A DNA stretch of 64,000 nt from Aliiroseovarius lamellibrachiae (GTDB lineage: Bacteria > Pseudomonadota > Alphaproteobacteria > Rhodobacterales > Rhodobacteraceae), in the NCBI RefSeq assembly GCF_018599245.1, contig NZ_JAHEVJ010000001.1:434001-498000 (forward strand), in the 5' to 3' direction. Positions 8,188-16,935 of the stretch are shown one piece after another. Both the position numbers and the translations under genes were made by a program. The notes under the pieces were generated by a model that saw only the letters and a list, made by a program, of their open reading frames with translations, ran no database searches and had not been told where the DNA came from. Position 1 is the stretch's first letter. Every line of letters starts with the position of its first letter.

Positions 8188-8262
8188 TGGGGTGTAGCCA
8201 AGTGGTAAGGCAACGCTTTTTGGTAGCGTGTACCGTAGGTTCGAATCCTACCACCCCAGCCA
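8188..8262 (+). tRNA. tRNA-Gln (anticodon UUG)
   Basis: The 75-nt sequence folds as a cloverleaf: acceptor stem TGGGGTG/CACCCCA, D arm with GTAGCCAAGTGGTAAGGC, anticodon stem ACGCT/AGCGT around the loop TTTTGGT (anticodon TTG), T arm GTAGG-TTCGAAT-CCTAC, discriminator G and an encoded CCA tail at 8260-8262. It reads CAA/CAG codons. It stands alone, followed by a 700-bp gap and a segment of accessory-looking genes. Confidence 0.97.
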
Positions 8263-8837
8263 GTTTCCTTTAAGATGATCAACAGCGCAAAGGCATGCCC
8301 CTGCCCACAGCGACCTGTGTGTCACTGTCGCTCGCCACAGATTTTTTCAGTGTTTGACAGAAATATGTTCAGCAGCGTCATTTTGAGGGTTCACCCAACC
8401 AGCCCGCGCATATCCATCGCCATCTTGGACCATGAATGCAGACCTAATCCTGCAGACTATGGAACGTGTTGCTTGGCTGTGGAAACGCGTGTGCCGTGAT
8501 CAAGGCAACGATCATGCGAAAGCACACTGTCAGAAACCATTCACAATAACGTCCCAATCCTGCGAGAGCAGTCTCTCGTTTCTGGCGTCCTCGGCGCGTT
8601 CTGACGGAACCCGGCGATAAGATTGGCAAGCCGTGAGGGGGGATCAGCATGGTCACATTGCCCAGCGGGGGCGATTCGGGTGATCAGCAGGGGCAAGTTT
8701 GAACGCCAGAAAATCATGCCAAATCTTGCTGACCCTCTGGTCGCACCGGACCTACCTCCGCGATACATGCTCGCGTTAAACGTCAAGCGCGGGGGCGCAA
8801 ATCCAATGGCGGCAACGCGGGGTTTGCGGCCATTTGG

Positions 8838-8852
8838 CATCACAAAGTGATG
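8838..8852. repeat. Inverted repeat CATCAC-AAA-GTGATG
   Basis: Perfect 6-bp arms with a 3-bp centre about 60 bp upstream of the XRE-gene promoter. It is a possible regulator site; function unknown. Confidence 0.4.
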
Positions 8853-8905
8853 GTCCGCCCTGCGATATCTTTGGTATCACGCTTTAATGCTCAAACTATC
8901 TGAAT

Positions 8906-8940
8906 TGATATTTGACATATCAGTATCCACAAGTTAGATA
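8906..8940 (+). promoter_or_regulatory. Promoter of the XRE gene with an overlapping operator
   Basis: TTGACA at 8912-8917 and TAGATA at 8935-8940 are exactly 17 bp apart, a near-consensus sigma-70 promoter 28 bp before the ATG. The inverted repeat TGATAT-TTGAC-ATATCA (8906-8922) encloses the -35 box, an arrangement typical of autorepression by the small helix-turn-helix protein encoded just downstream. Confidence 0.65.
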
Positions 8941-8968
8941 GCCATTATCCAATTTAGGACATGCATCC

Positions 8969-9229
8969 ATGATCACCGGACCTCAGATGCGCGCAGCGCG
9001 CTCCCTTCTCGGTATTGACCAGAAGACTCTCGCCGAATTGGCGGGGCTTTCCGTGCCAACAGTCCAACGCATGGAGGCCAGTTCCGGCAATGTGCGCGGG
9101 GTCGTCGACAGCCTGACCAAGGTCGTCGCGGCGTTCGAATTTGCCGGCGTCGAACTCATTGGGGAAGGCACCGCCAGCACGACCGGTGGACGCGGCGTGC
9201 GACTGAAGATCCCTCCGTCGAAAAACTAA
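8969..9229 (+). CDS. Small XRE/Cro-type helix-turn-helix regulator
   Basis: This 86-residue protein has a lambda-repressor-like DNA-binding domain in residues 3-60: QMRAARSLLGIDQKTLAELAGLSVPTVQRME is the canonical helix-turn-helix. A short C-terminal tail ends GGRGVRLKIPPSKN. The ATG has an AGGA ribosome binding site 9 bp upstream. Similar small regulators are often found before SulP transporters in alphaproteobacteria (recalled, not checked), so it probably controls the gene that follows and, through the -35 operator, itself. Confidence 0.8.
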   Translation: MITGPQMRAARSLLGIDQKTLAELAGLSVPTVQRMEASSGNVRGVVDSLTKVVAAFEFAGVELIGEGTASTTGGRGVRLKIPPSKN

Positions 9230-9306
9230 CCCCTTAACCCGCGACGGCGACCGCCGACGTCATGCCGACGATCCCGCCGCCCCCTTTTCCAAAGGTGCGG
9301 CCACAG

Positions 9307-11028
9307 ATGACAGACCAAACGACCAGACAGAGCGACGCCCCGAGCTTCGCCGAACTTTTCACCCCGAAACTCGTCACCGTCCTGCGTGAAGGCTATGGTT
9401 TGGCGCAGCTTCGGACAGACGCCGTCGCCGGGCTGACCGTCGCCATCGTGGCATTGCCGCTGTCGATGGCCATTGCCATTGCATCCGGTGCAACCCCGGC
9501 CCAGGGGCTTTACACCGCCATCGTCGGGGGCTTTCTCGTTTCGCTCCTCGGCGGATCACGCTTTCAGATTGGCGGACCGGCCGGGGCCTTCATCGTCCTT
9601 GTCGCGGCGACGGTCGCGCAGCACGGGATGGAGGGGTTGATCCTGGCTACGTTTCTCTCTGGGGTGATGCTGACGGTTGTTGGCTTTCTACGTCTGGGCA
9701 CCTTCATCAAATTCATCCCGTTCCCGGTGACCGTCGGTTTCACCGCCGGGATCGCGGTCATCATTTTCGCCAGTCAGGTGAAAGAACTGCTGGGCCTGAC
9801 GTTGGAGCATGAACCAGGCGCGTTACTGGAGAAAATCCCGACGCTCTGGGCGGCACGGGGCAGCCTGACGCCCGAGGCATTGGCTGTTTCCCTGGCAACC
9901 GTTGCGATTATCCTTGGACTGCGCCGCTGGCGTCCGCATTGGCCGGGGATGCTGATTGGTGTTGGCCTTGCCGCCGCTGCGACTGGCGTGCTGAACCTGC
10001 CGGTGCAGACCATCGGTACGAAGTTTGGCGGAATCCCATCGTCGCTTCCATCCCCGCACCTGCCGCCCCTTTCGACAGCGGCAATCCTTGCGGTGCTGCC
10101 TGCCGCAGTGTCCTTTACACTGCTGGGTGCAATCGAGTCGCTGTTGTCCGCGGTCGTTGCCGACGGCATGACCGGTCGCCGCCACCGCTCGAATTGTGAA
10201 CTGGTGGCGCAGGGCGCGGCCAATATCGGGTCGTCGTTGTTCGGGGGATTCTGTGTGACCGGCACCATCGCCCGGACCGCCACCAACATTCGGGCCGGTG
10301 GGCATGGGCCGGTGGCTGGTCTTTTGCACGCATTTTTCATTCTGCTGTTCATGCTCGTCGCGGCGCCGCTTGCCTCCTATATCCCACTTGCGGCGCTTGC
10401 CGGGGTTTTGGCTGTTGTGGCGTGGAATATGATCGAGAAACCGGCCATTGCGATCCTCGTCCGCTCTGGCTGGGGGGAGGCCACCGTGCTGGGCGCCACC
10501 TTTTTTCTCACCATCTTCCGTGACCTGACAGAGGCCATCGTCGTCGGCCTTGCGCTTGGTTCTGTTTTGTTCATTCACCGTATGAGCCAGACAACGGAGG
10601 TCGCGGCCGACAGCGCCTTTGTTGGGCAAGACGAAGCCGACATGGCCAATCCGCGCGGCGAGTACCATGAGGAGCGGGCTGCGAACCCGGACGTCGTCAT
10701 CTATCGGATCACTGGCGCGCTGTTTTTCGGCGCGACGGCCTCGATTGGATCGGTCCTTGACCGCATTCATGACACGCACAAGGCGCTGATTGTGGACTTC
10801 TCAGCCGTGCCATTCCTCGATTCAACCGGCGCCAACATGATTGAGGGCCTCGCGCATAAGGCGCAAAAGCAGGGTGTCGCACTTTGGCTGACCGGCGCCA
10901 CCCGCGATATCCAACGGGTGTTGGTGACGCACGGCCTGAAACGTCCGCTGGTCCAATATGCCGCCACGGTGGACGCATCGCTAACACATGTGCGCGGTGG
11001 CACACAGAGCGATCAGGAGACCAACTGA
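9307..11028 (+). CDS. SulP-family inorganic anion transporter with STAS domain
   Basis: The 573-residue protein has an N-terminal SulP membrane domain of about 14 helices (GLTVAIVALPLSMAIAIASGATPAQGLYTAIVGGFLVSLLGGSRFQIGGPAGAF is characteristic, written here as adjoining blocks of the signature) and a C-terminal STAS domain from about 459 (VIYRITGALFFGATASI, VDFSAVPFLDSTGANMI). SulP proteins carry sulfate, bicarbonate or related anions; substrate cannot be assigned. ATG 9307 is preferred because AAGGTG precedes it; an upstream ATG at 9262 lacks a ribosome binding site. Its stop codon overlaps the next start (TGATG). Confidence 0.9.
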   Translation: MTDQTTRQSDAPSFAELFTPKLVTVLREGYGLAQLRTDAVAGLTVAIVALPLSMAIAIASGATPAQGLYTAIVGGFLVSLLGGSRFQIGGPAGAFIVLVAATVAQHGMEGLILATFLSGVMLTVVGFLRLGTFIKFIPFPVTVGFTAGIAVIIFASQVKELLGLTLEHEPGALLEKIPTLWAARGSLTPEALAVSLATVAIILGLRRWRPHWPGMLIGVGLAAAATGVLNLPVQTIGTKFGGIPSSLPSPHLPPLSTAAILAVLPAAVSFTLLGAIESLLSAVVADGMTGRRHRSNCELVAQGAANIGSSLFGGFCVTGTIARTATNIRAGGHGPVAGLLHAFFILLFMLVAAPLASYIPLAALAGVLAVVAWNMIEKPAIAILVRSGWGEATVLGATFFLTIFRDLTEAIVVGLALGSVLFIHRMSQTTEVAADSAFVGQDEADMANPRGEYHEERAANPDVVIYRITGALFFGATASIGSVLDRIHDTHKALIVDFSAVPFLDSTGANMIEGLAHKAQKQGVALWLTGATRDIQRVLVTHGLKRPLVQYAATVDASLTHVRGGTQSDQETN

Positions 11029-11285
11029 TGCTTCGAATGGTGAGGCATAATGGGCGCGCGACGTGTCGCCGCAACAGCTCGGCGGAAGCGCGGCGGCGGT
11101 ATGTTTTTGACGCATTGAAACGTCCGCGGACGCAGGCGGAACTGCGCGACGCATTGGGCATGAGCAACAGCGGGATGCTGCACCTTCTGCGTCGGATGGA
11201 GCGTGACGGGTTGGTGCGGCCTGCTGAACGCGTGAGTTGCACCCGAATATGGGAGCGGGCGATCAAACCGGCGGCGGGTCCGTGA
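11028..11285 (+). CDS. Small winged-helix (MarR-like) DNA-binding protein
   Basis: The 85-residue protein contains RRYVFDALKRPRTQAELRDALGMSNSGMLHLLRRMERDGLVRPAE, a winged helix-turn-helix of the MarR/ArsR type in which TQAELRDAL and SNSGMLHLLRRM are the helix-turn-helix. The start overlaps the SulP stop codon and has a strong AGGAG site, so it is translationally coupled to the transporter. It may be a local regulator of the SulP operon; it is too short for a full MarR dimerisation domain. Confidence 0.7.
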   Translation: MLRMVRHNGRATCRRNSSAEARRRYVFDALKRPRTQAELRDALGMSNSGMLHLLRRMERDGLVRPAERVSCTRIWERAIKPAAGP

Positions 11286-11863
11286 CCAAACTGGGCGAAT
11301 GGAACATATACGGCAACTGAGGCGATTAGGGGATGTTCAACAGTCGATATTTTGGGCGCGCGCGTCCCAATGCCCAACGCCCAATTCCGGTGCCCAATTT
11401 CGCGAAAGCGGCTGAGCGGAACAAGCGCCCAAACCTCCAATAACGCGAAGGGGGGCTGTCACCATGTGACGCTGTAAAAAGGTCTCAGGACATGTCGGGA
11501 TTTGTTCATGATTACAATGTCCTTGATTAAATCTGCTGATTGATTGACAGTTCGCTCATGCTGGAAAAGCCCAGGGAACGAAGTACAAATAACAGTCTGA
11601 TCAGCGCCGGAGCGCTGGTGTTTGGGCTGGATGGTTTTAAGGGGACGCCCCACCCGAGTGCATGTTGGCCATGTCAAACACAACAGCGCCGCACTCACCG
11701 ATCATTTGTCAAACAACGATGGTTTGTGCGAGGGCTGAAGGACGGGATGGCGTGCGGTTCACGCCCCAACGCATGACCTGGGACGAGGCCGGCCCACGCG
11801 AGACGCAACAGAACTCCGACCTCATTGTCGCAGACAGTCGTGACGCAGTCGAAAGGCAGAAGA
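11286..11863. other. 578-bp gap between the SulP operon and the exporter operon
   Basis: No open frame here resembles a known protein. The segment contains a cluster of short CCCAAT/GCCCAA repeats (11365-11398). The exporter promoter presumably lies toward the right end, but no clear -35/-10 pair was identified. Confidence 0.5.
11365..11398. repeat. Cluster of (T/G)CCCAA(T/C) repeats
   Basis: TCCCAAT, GCCCAAC, GCCCAAT and GCCCAAT occur in close succession (on the other strand ATTGGG-type units), with one more GCCCAA nearby downstream. Such simple ATTGGGC iterations appear in non-coding DNA of many bacteria and no function is known to me. Confidence 0.5.
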
Positions 11864-12814
11864 ATGAGCTTTCTTTGTAGTATCCCATTTGTCGCAAGCC
11901 TGTTTGCGTCCTGCGCGCCGCCAGCGCCTTTTGCTACCGGCTATGTCGAAGGCAACTTCACGCTTGTCGCACCCGTCGCCATTTCCCAGATCGCCAAAGT
12001 TCCGGTCGCGCGCGGCGATCGTCTGGCGGCCGGGGCGGTGCTTGTCGAAATGGAAAGAGATGACGCGGAAATCTCTTTGGCACAAGCCGAAGCACAACTG
12101 GCGCAGGCCCAAAGCAATCTCGCTGATTTAGGCGAAGGCAAACGCCCCGAAGAAATTGGTGTGATCGAGGCCAATCTATCCTCAGCCAAGGCGCAAGCGG
12201 CCGAAGCAGAGCGGACGCGAGACCGGATGGTCAGCCTTGCGGCGCGCGGAGCGATCTCGCAAGCCCAACGCGATGACGCCGCCACCGCCGCTGAAACCGC
12301 CACTGCCGCGGTCGCGAAGTTGGAAGCCGAGCTTGCCGTCGCCCGACTGCCCGCCCGACCGGAGACCATCGCGGCAGCCGAAGCCGCCGTGCGCGGGGCC
12401 GAAGCCGCGCGTGATCTTGCCCAATGGGCGCTGGAACAACGAACGCTGACACTGGCCGAACCGGTCACGGTGTTCGACGTCATCCGCACAGATGGCGAAA
12501 TCGCCGGCCCGTCGGCACCGGTTTTGTCGGTGTTGGGCGAAGGCGCGGTTCTTCTTCGGCTTTATGTGCCCGAAACGTCGTTTTCCCAGATTGCGCTGGG
12601 CGATGATTTGCAGGTCAGATGTGACGGCTGCCCAGACAACATCACGGCCAAGATCACGTATCTCGCCGACGAAACGGAATTCACGCCACCCGTCATTTAT
12701 TCCCTCGAAAACCGTCAAACGCTTGTCTATTTGATCGAGGCGCGGCCCGATGATGCCCATGCGCTGAAACCCGGCCAGATTGTTGACGTTTCCCTGAGCC
12801 CCGTTCAGCGATGA
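11864..12814 (+). CDS. HlyD-family periplasmic adaptor, probable lipoprotein
   Basis: The 316-residue protein begins with a short hydrophobic stretch ending LFASC, a plausible lipobox. A biotinyl-lipoyl-like half follows (VAPVAISQIAKVPVARGDRLAAGAVLVEM), then an Ala/Glu-rich coiled-coil hairpin at about 75-190, and a beta-barrel with membrane-proximal part ending LKPGQIVDVSLSP. HlyD/YbhG adaptors bridge inner-membrane exporters to an outer-membrane channel. ATG 11864 has AAAGG seven bases upstream; in-frame TTG 11825 or GTG 11840 would add a KGRR n-region that a signal peptide would normally want, so the start is uncertain. The stop overlaps the ATPase start by 4 bp. Confidence 0.82.
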   Translation: MSFLCSIPFVASLFASCAPPAPFATGYVEGNFTLVAPVAISQIAKVPVARGDRLAAGAVLVEMERDDAEISLAQAEAQLAQAQSNLADLGEGKRPEEIGVIEANLSSAKAQAAEAERTRDRMVSLAARGAISQAQRDDAATAAETATAAVAKLEAELAVARLPARPETIAAAEAAVRGAEAARDLAQWALEQRTLTLAEPVTVFDVIRTDGEIAGPSAPVLSVLGEGAVLLRLYVPETSFSQIALGDDLQVRCDGCPDNITAKITYLADETEFTPPVIYSLENRQTLVYLIEARPDDAHALKPGQIVDVSLSPVQR

Positions 12815-13734
12815 GCGCCCTTGCCATTTCAGTTCAGGGTCTGACCAAGCGTTACGGGGACAAAACCGTGGTCGATGCCGTGTCGATGGATGTTTCAGAG
12901 GGCGAGATCATGGGGTTTCTGGGGCCAAATGGATCCGGCAAAACCACCACCATCCGGCTCATGTGCGGGTTGTTAGAACCAGACGCTGGTGAAGGGCGGG
13001 TGCTTGGCCACGACATCCGCAGGGACCGCGGGGCGATCAAGCGCAACGTCGGCTATATGACACAGCGGTTTTCATTCTACGAGGATCTGACAATAGCAGA
13101 AAACCTCAATTTCGTTGCGGGTGTCTATGGGATGGAACAGCCACGGCAGGCGGTTCGCGACACACTCGAAGATCTGGGACTGATCTCGCGCAAGGACCAA
13201 CTGGCCGGATCTCTGTCAGGTGGGTGGAAGCAGCGGCTTGCCCTTGCGGCCTGTGTCATGCACCGGCCCAAATTATTGATTCTGGATGAACCGACGGCAG
13301 GCGTCGATCCAAAGGCCCGGCGTGACTTTTGGGATGAAATCCACAGGTTGGCCGTCGACGGGCTGACGGTTTTGGTGTCGACACATTACATGGACGAAGC
13401 GGAACGGTGCCACCGCATAAGCTATATTTCCTATGGCCGGCTGGTGGCCCAGGGCACCACTGAACAGGTGGTTCGCGATGCCGGGCTGACGACGCTGGTG
13501 CTGAGCGGCGAACACATCAATGACGCAGCGGAGGCTTTGCGCGATGCACCGGGCGTGGAGCAAATTGCGCCGTTCGGGGCGTCGCTGCATGTGGTTGGGC
13601 GGCACAAGCAAACCTTGATGACGTCGGTCAATCGGGTGGCACAAAGCACCGGGGTGACGGTTACCCCGACCGAAACAAGCCTGGAAGACGTCTTTATCCA
13701 GCTCATGGGCCAGTCCAAGGATAACATGCTATGA
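12811..13734 (+). CDS. ABC transporter ATP-binding protein (drug/ABC-2 exporter type)
   Basis: A 307-residue ATPase with Walker A GPNGSGKTT (38-46), Q-loop MTQRFSFYEDLT, signature LSGGWKQ (about 135-141), Walker B LLILDEPTAGVDP and H-loop STHYMDEAERC. The MDEAERC segment and the C-terminal extension (after about 220) are characteristic of the CcmA/DrrA/YbhF type that serves ABC-2 permeases. ATGA overlaps on both sides make adaptor, ATPase and permease a single operon, together a three-part efflux pump of the YbhGFSR kind but with one ATPase domain and one permease gene. Confidence 0.92.
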   Translation: MSALAISVQGLTKRYGDKTVVDAVSMDVSEGEIMGFLGPNGSGKTTTIRLMCGLLEPDAGEGRVLGHDIRRDRGAIKRNVGYMTQRFSFYEDLTIAENLNFVAGVYGMEQPRQAVRDTLEDLGLISRKDQLAGSLSGGWKQRLALAACVMHRPKLLILDEPTAGVDPKARRDFWDEIHRLAVDGLTVLVSTHYMDEAERCHRISYISYGRLVAQGTTEQVVRDAGLTTLVLSGEHINDAAEALRDAPGVEQIAPFGASLHVVGRHKQTLMTSVNRVAQSTGVTVTPTETSLEDVFIQLMGQSKDNML

Positions 13735-14864
13735 GCCGACACTTTTCATTCCGCCGCCTTTGGGCCCTTTTGGGTAAGGAATCGATTCAGATGCGCCGCG
13801 ACCGGCTGACATTCGCGATGGCGCTGGGGATCCCATTGCTACAGCTGATGCTGTTCGGTTTTGCAATCAACACTGATCCAAAGGAATTGCCCGCGGCCCT
13901 TGTTGCCCCCACACAAGATCGGTTCACCCGCGCAATGGTGACCTCGTTGGAATTGACGGGCTACTACCGGTTCATCGCACCAAATGCGACGGCCGAGGAA
14001 GCTGAAGCGATGATTTCGCGCGGCGACGTTTTGTTTGTGGTCACCGTGCCGTCCGATTTCGGACGCCGCGTTCAGCGCAATGAATTGGCGACGATCCTGA
14101 TCGAGGCGGATGCGACCGACCCCTCTGCGGCATCCGGTGCCATGTCGACCTTGGGGACGGTTGCAAGCGAAGCGCTTCAACGCGAAGCGGGCAACACTTC
14201 AGACAGCAGTGCGGGGCACAACAACATCTCGATCGTCACGCACCGCCGCTACAATCCCGAAGGGATCACCCAATACAATATCGTGCCCGGCCTTCTGGGC
14301 GTGATCCTGCAACTGACGATGGTAATGATGACAGCAATGGCGCTGACCCGCGAGATTGAGCGCGGGACAATGGAAAACCTGTTGTCGATGCCCGCCACCC
14401 CGATTGAGATCATGCTGGGCAAGGTTATGCCCTACTTGGCTGTTGGTGGGGTGCAGGTGATTGTTGTGCTGGGCGCGGCCAAGGCGGTCTTCGGGATCCC
14501 ATTTGTCGGCAGCCTGAGCGTGATCCTTGCCGGAATTTTCGTGTTTGTGCTGTCCCTCGTCATCCTCGGTTATCTTATTTCCACAGTGGCACGAACACAG
14601 ATGCAGGCCATGCAGATGACGTTTTTCTTCTTCCTGCCGTCACTGCTTCTGTCTGGGTTCATGTTCCCTTACCGCGGAATGCCGGTCTGGGCGCAGTATC
14701 TGGGCGAGATCTTTCCACTGACGCATTTCCTGCGTCTGATCCGCTCCGTCATGCTCAAGGGCGCGGATGCCGCGACGGTTGCCGACTCGTTTCTTGCTCT
14801 TGGTGGCTTTGTCTTGCTGCTTGCGCTGTTTTCCCTTTTGAGGTTCCGTAAGACGTTGGATTGA
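13731..14864 (+). CDS. ABC-2 type exporter permease
   Basis: The 377-residue protein has an N-terminal helix (LTFAMALGIPLLQLMLFGFAI), a large extracytoplasmic domain at about 45-175 and five or six C-terminal helices with the ABC-2 signature region (EIERGTMENLLSMPATPIEIMLGKVMPYLAVG). It resembles YbhR/YhhJ permeases. It starts within the ATPase stop (ATGA). The substrate is unknown; related pumps export drugs or lipids. Confidence 0.9.
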   Translation: MSRHFSFRRLWALLGKESIQMRRDRLTFAMALGIPLLQLMLFGFAINTDPKELPAALVAPTQDRFTRAMVTSLELTGYYRFIAPNATAEEAEAMISRGDVLFVVTVPSDFGRRVQRNELATILIEADATDPSAASGAMSTLGTVASEALQREAGNTSDSSAGHNNISIVTHRRYNPEGITQYNIVPGLLGVILQLTMVMMTAMALTREIERGTMENLLSMPATPIEIMLGKVMPYLAVGGVQVIVVLGAAKAVFGIPFVGSLSVILAGIFVFVLSLVILGYLISTVARTQMQAMQMTFFFFLPSLLLSGFMFPYRGMPVWAQYLGEIFPLTHFLRLIRSVMLKGADAATVADSFLALGGFVLLLALFSLLRFRKTLD

Positions 14865-15154
14865 CGAAAGATACGCGGGTTTCCCGAAAAAACAATGCAG
14901 ATCAAAGCAAAGCCCATGTGCTTGCGCGTGCCCTGAACCGGTGCTTTGCTCTTTCCGGTGTCACACTGTTTCGGCCTCGAAGGCCCCGATCCTGCCGGAC
15001 CACCGCGACAGGGGCAAATGAGAATGGCGTTGACTGGCGCGGCATCCCTCCAAAAAAACGGCCCTTTTTTATTGCGGAATTGACCATCGTCAGATCGTCG
15101 CCGATGCCCCCGTTTTCGGTGCGGGTCCGGCACTTTGTCCAGACCCGCGTTGAG
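14865..15154. other. 290-bp convergent gap, nothing recognised
   Basis: It lies between two converging genes. No GC-rich stem with a T-run was found. A run of A and a run of T flank CGGCCC (15053-15070), which is not a good terminator. Short open frames on both strands match nothing I know. Confidence 0.4.
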
Positions 15155-15733
15155 TTATCCGCGCAAGCGATGATGCAGGATGATCGGCACCGCCAGATCC
15201 TCTTCATCGCCAAGATGGCGGGCAAGAAAGGCGTTGATCGCCTTTGCCTCAGTATGAAGCCCACCCACCTCAGCGCGCACAGCGGCCGGGTCAAGCTGGA
15301 TCAACTGAATGGTCCGGTTGGCCGCGCGGGTGAACCGATCCAGCACCGCGTCCAAATCTGCGTGGTCCTGCTCCAGGATCTCAAGCCCCGCCTCGAACCG
15401 AGGGTCGGCTGCGCAGAGTTCCGGAAAATAGCTGTGATCTTCCCAGCCATGATGCCCATGCAAATTTCGGACCAAAGCATCGCCGTAATAGGACAGATGC
15501 GCGGCAAATGTGTCATCTGACCGGCCCTTGTCCAAATAGGTTTCTGCCTCGCGCTGCACCAGCTCGCCCAATTGGCGAAACATCTGATGGGCGCCAAGCC
15601 AGTGGCGGGTGTTCTCATGAAACCCCGGATGTGCCTGCCAGCTGTCGCGCGGATAATCCTGCAACAAAACACGCATGGCTTCCGGCATCGGGGTCGAACG
15701 CGTTGTGGTTTGCGGGTGTGTCATATCAGTCAT
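15155..15733 (-). CDS. Hemerythrin HHE-domain protein
   Basis: This 192-residue protein has the hemerythrin ligand pattern: HENTRHWLGAH, HGHHGWEDHSYFPEL, LEQDHADLD and the late HLGDEEDLAVPIILHH, which supply the five His and two carboxylates of a di-iron site. Such proteins bind oxygen or nitric oxide or buffer iron; the role here is open. ATG 15733 is chosen because AAGGAAAAG precedes it; the open frame continues upstream without family similarity. It faces the ABC exporter tail-to-tail. Confidence 0.85.
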   Translation of the reverse strand: MTDMTHPQTTTRSTPMPEAMRVLLQDYPRDSWQAHPGFHENTRHWLGAHQMFRQLGELVQREAETYLDKGRSDDTFAAHLSYYGDALVRNLHGHHGWEDHSYFPELCAADPRFEAGLEILEQDHADLDAVLDRFTRAANRTIQLIQLDPAAVRAEVGGLHTEAKAINAFLARHLGDEEDLAVPIILHHRLRG

Positions 15734-15888
15734 GGTCTTTTCCTTTCCCACCTCAGATGGGGAAGGACAGCGGAACTTCACCTGTGCATCTGCGCACAAC
15801 AGACCCGCGATTATGTCGGGGCTTGACACCGTGGGGCGCGTTTTGCCCCATAGTTATTTGCAAATACGCACATTGGATGAGGAAAGCT

Positions 15889-16935
15889 TTACCCCGTGAC
15901 CCATTTGCGCTGATCCTCGATTCCCATCGAGGCGATCCGCGGCTGGCTGTTCTGGGCCGCTTTAAAGTCGGATTTCGACCCCATCCCGCGCCAGTTTGCC
16001 GCCAAAAGGCTTTGCGCCACGGCCCCACCCAAGGTGCTGCCCGGACCAAGCACAATAAACACATCTGGCATGAACTCGCGCGCGGCAACCCGTAATGCGC
16101 TCGCAAAATCATAGGGTTCAGTGACCTGATGGCCCAAGGTATAGCCGCGTAACCCAGCAGGATCCGTTGATTTTGGCGACCAAATGGCACCGCGCCCGTC
16201 GATCATGGACAGCTTCGGCCCGGCAAACAGATCTTGCCCAAGCCGCGCTTGCCCCGCTGCGGCAACCGGGGTCTGAAGCGTTGTGTGAAACGCCGCGTGA
16301 CCGGGCAGGCGCATCGGGTATCGGGACTGAACCACGGGCATCTCCGCCTCAAACGCGGCCAACCCTTTTTCATTGCCAGCCAGAACCAACATGCCACCCA
16401 GATCAATTGAAAGCGCCAGATGGTGATCGGCGCGGGCGTTGATCTCGGCGATTTTGCCCGCAATCCCGGCGCGCGCACCGGGGATTTCCCGCCAATCGTC
16501 ATCAACAAAGGGGTAAATCAGCTGCCCGCCAATCATATGTTCGTGCATCAGCGTGCCCATGGTGTTGACCACCTCAAGCCCGCCCATCGCATCCAGCGCC
16601 CCCGCGCACGCCAGCGCGATATACCAGCCCATCGAGTTGCCGGTGACCGCAAGAATATCGAAACGAGCCCGGTCAATGGCCAGAAAATCCGCGTAAGCAC
16701 AGGCGTGGATCAACCCGCTGGCATTGTCGCCGCGCGTGTGGATTGCCCCGGAAAAGCGCTCGGCCCCGTCGAGTGCGGACAGGGCCTCTTGTCCCATGCC
16801 CTGCCGAAATGCGTCAAACCGCGCCATCAACGCGCGTTGGTCCGGGTGATGACGGGCGAAATACCCCAGTTCGTCCCGGTTATAGGTGCCGCGCCCTGGG
16901 GCGACGACCACGGCAGTTTGCTTACGATCTGTCAT
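15889..16935 (-). CDS. FabD-like acyltransferase lacking the malonyl-binding arginine
   Basis: A 348-residue acyltransferase-fold protein. The nucleophile elbow is GNSMG (99-103, Ser101; GHSLG in FabD) and the catalytic His is in FHTTL (SHCAL in FabD). Aligned to E. coli FabD, the segment VEMRGKFM corresponds to VNTMGTLM, so the Arg117 that binds the malonyl carboxylate is Met126. The elbow His is Asn and the following Glu is Trp104. It may therefore transfer or hydrolyse a non-carboxylated acyl group. Routine naming as malonyl-CoA:ACP transacylase would be doubtful. Its ATG overlaps the stop of the fused E1 gene (ATGA), so the two are one operon. Confidence 0.75.
   Translation of the reverse strand: MTDRKQTAVVVAPGRGTYNRDELGYFARHHPDQRALMARFDAFRQGMGQEALSALDGAERFSGAIHTRGDNASGLIHACAYADFLAIDRARFDILAVTGNSMGWYIALACAGALDAMGGLEVVNTMGTLMHEHMIGGQLIYPFVDDDWREIPGARAGIAGKIAEINARADHHLALSIDLGGMLVLAGNEKGLAAFEAEMPVVQSRYPMRLPGHAAFHTTLQTPVAAAGQARLGQDLFAGPKLSMIDGRGAIWSPKSTDPAGLRGYTLGHQVTEPYDFASALRVAAREFMPDVFIVLGPGSTLGGAVAQSLLAANWRGMGSKSDFKAAQNSQPRIASMGIEDQRKWVTG

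Larger units (their letters stand above)
8263..8968. other. 706-bp gap after tRNA-Gln, no recognisable gene
   Basis: Several short open frames exist on both strands, but none has a convincing start, family motif or codon pattern that I recognise. The right end holds regulatory-looking palindromes (CATCAC-AAA-GTGATG at 8838-8852 and the operator/promoter at 8906-8940). I looked for a second copy of the tRNA 3' end that would mark an integrated element and did not find one in the window. Confidence 0.6.

Noticed and set aside
8188-8262. tRNA-Gln as the attachment site of an integrated element
   Set aside because: I saw no integrase gene and no second copy of the tRNA 3' end inside the window; it remains only a suspicion.
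10709-11440. 243-codon minus-strand open frame opposite the SulP tail
   Set aside because: Composition is Arg/Ser-rich shadow sequence opposite real genes with strong motifs and ribosome binding sites.
15053-15070. A-run and T-run around CGGCCC as a terminator
   Set aside because: No usable loop and a weak A-T stem; not a convincing intrinsic terminator.
15855-15866. Palindrome TATTTGCAAATA near the acyltransferase 3' end as another PccR-like site
   Set aside because: It is a single site, distant from any start codon except the hemerythrin gene, and 12-bp AT-rich palindromes occur by chance.
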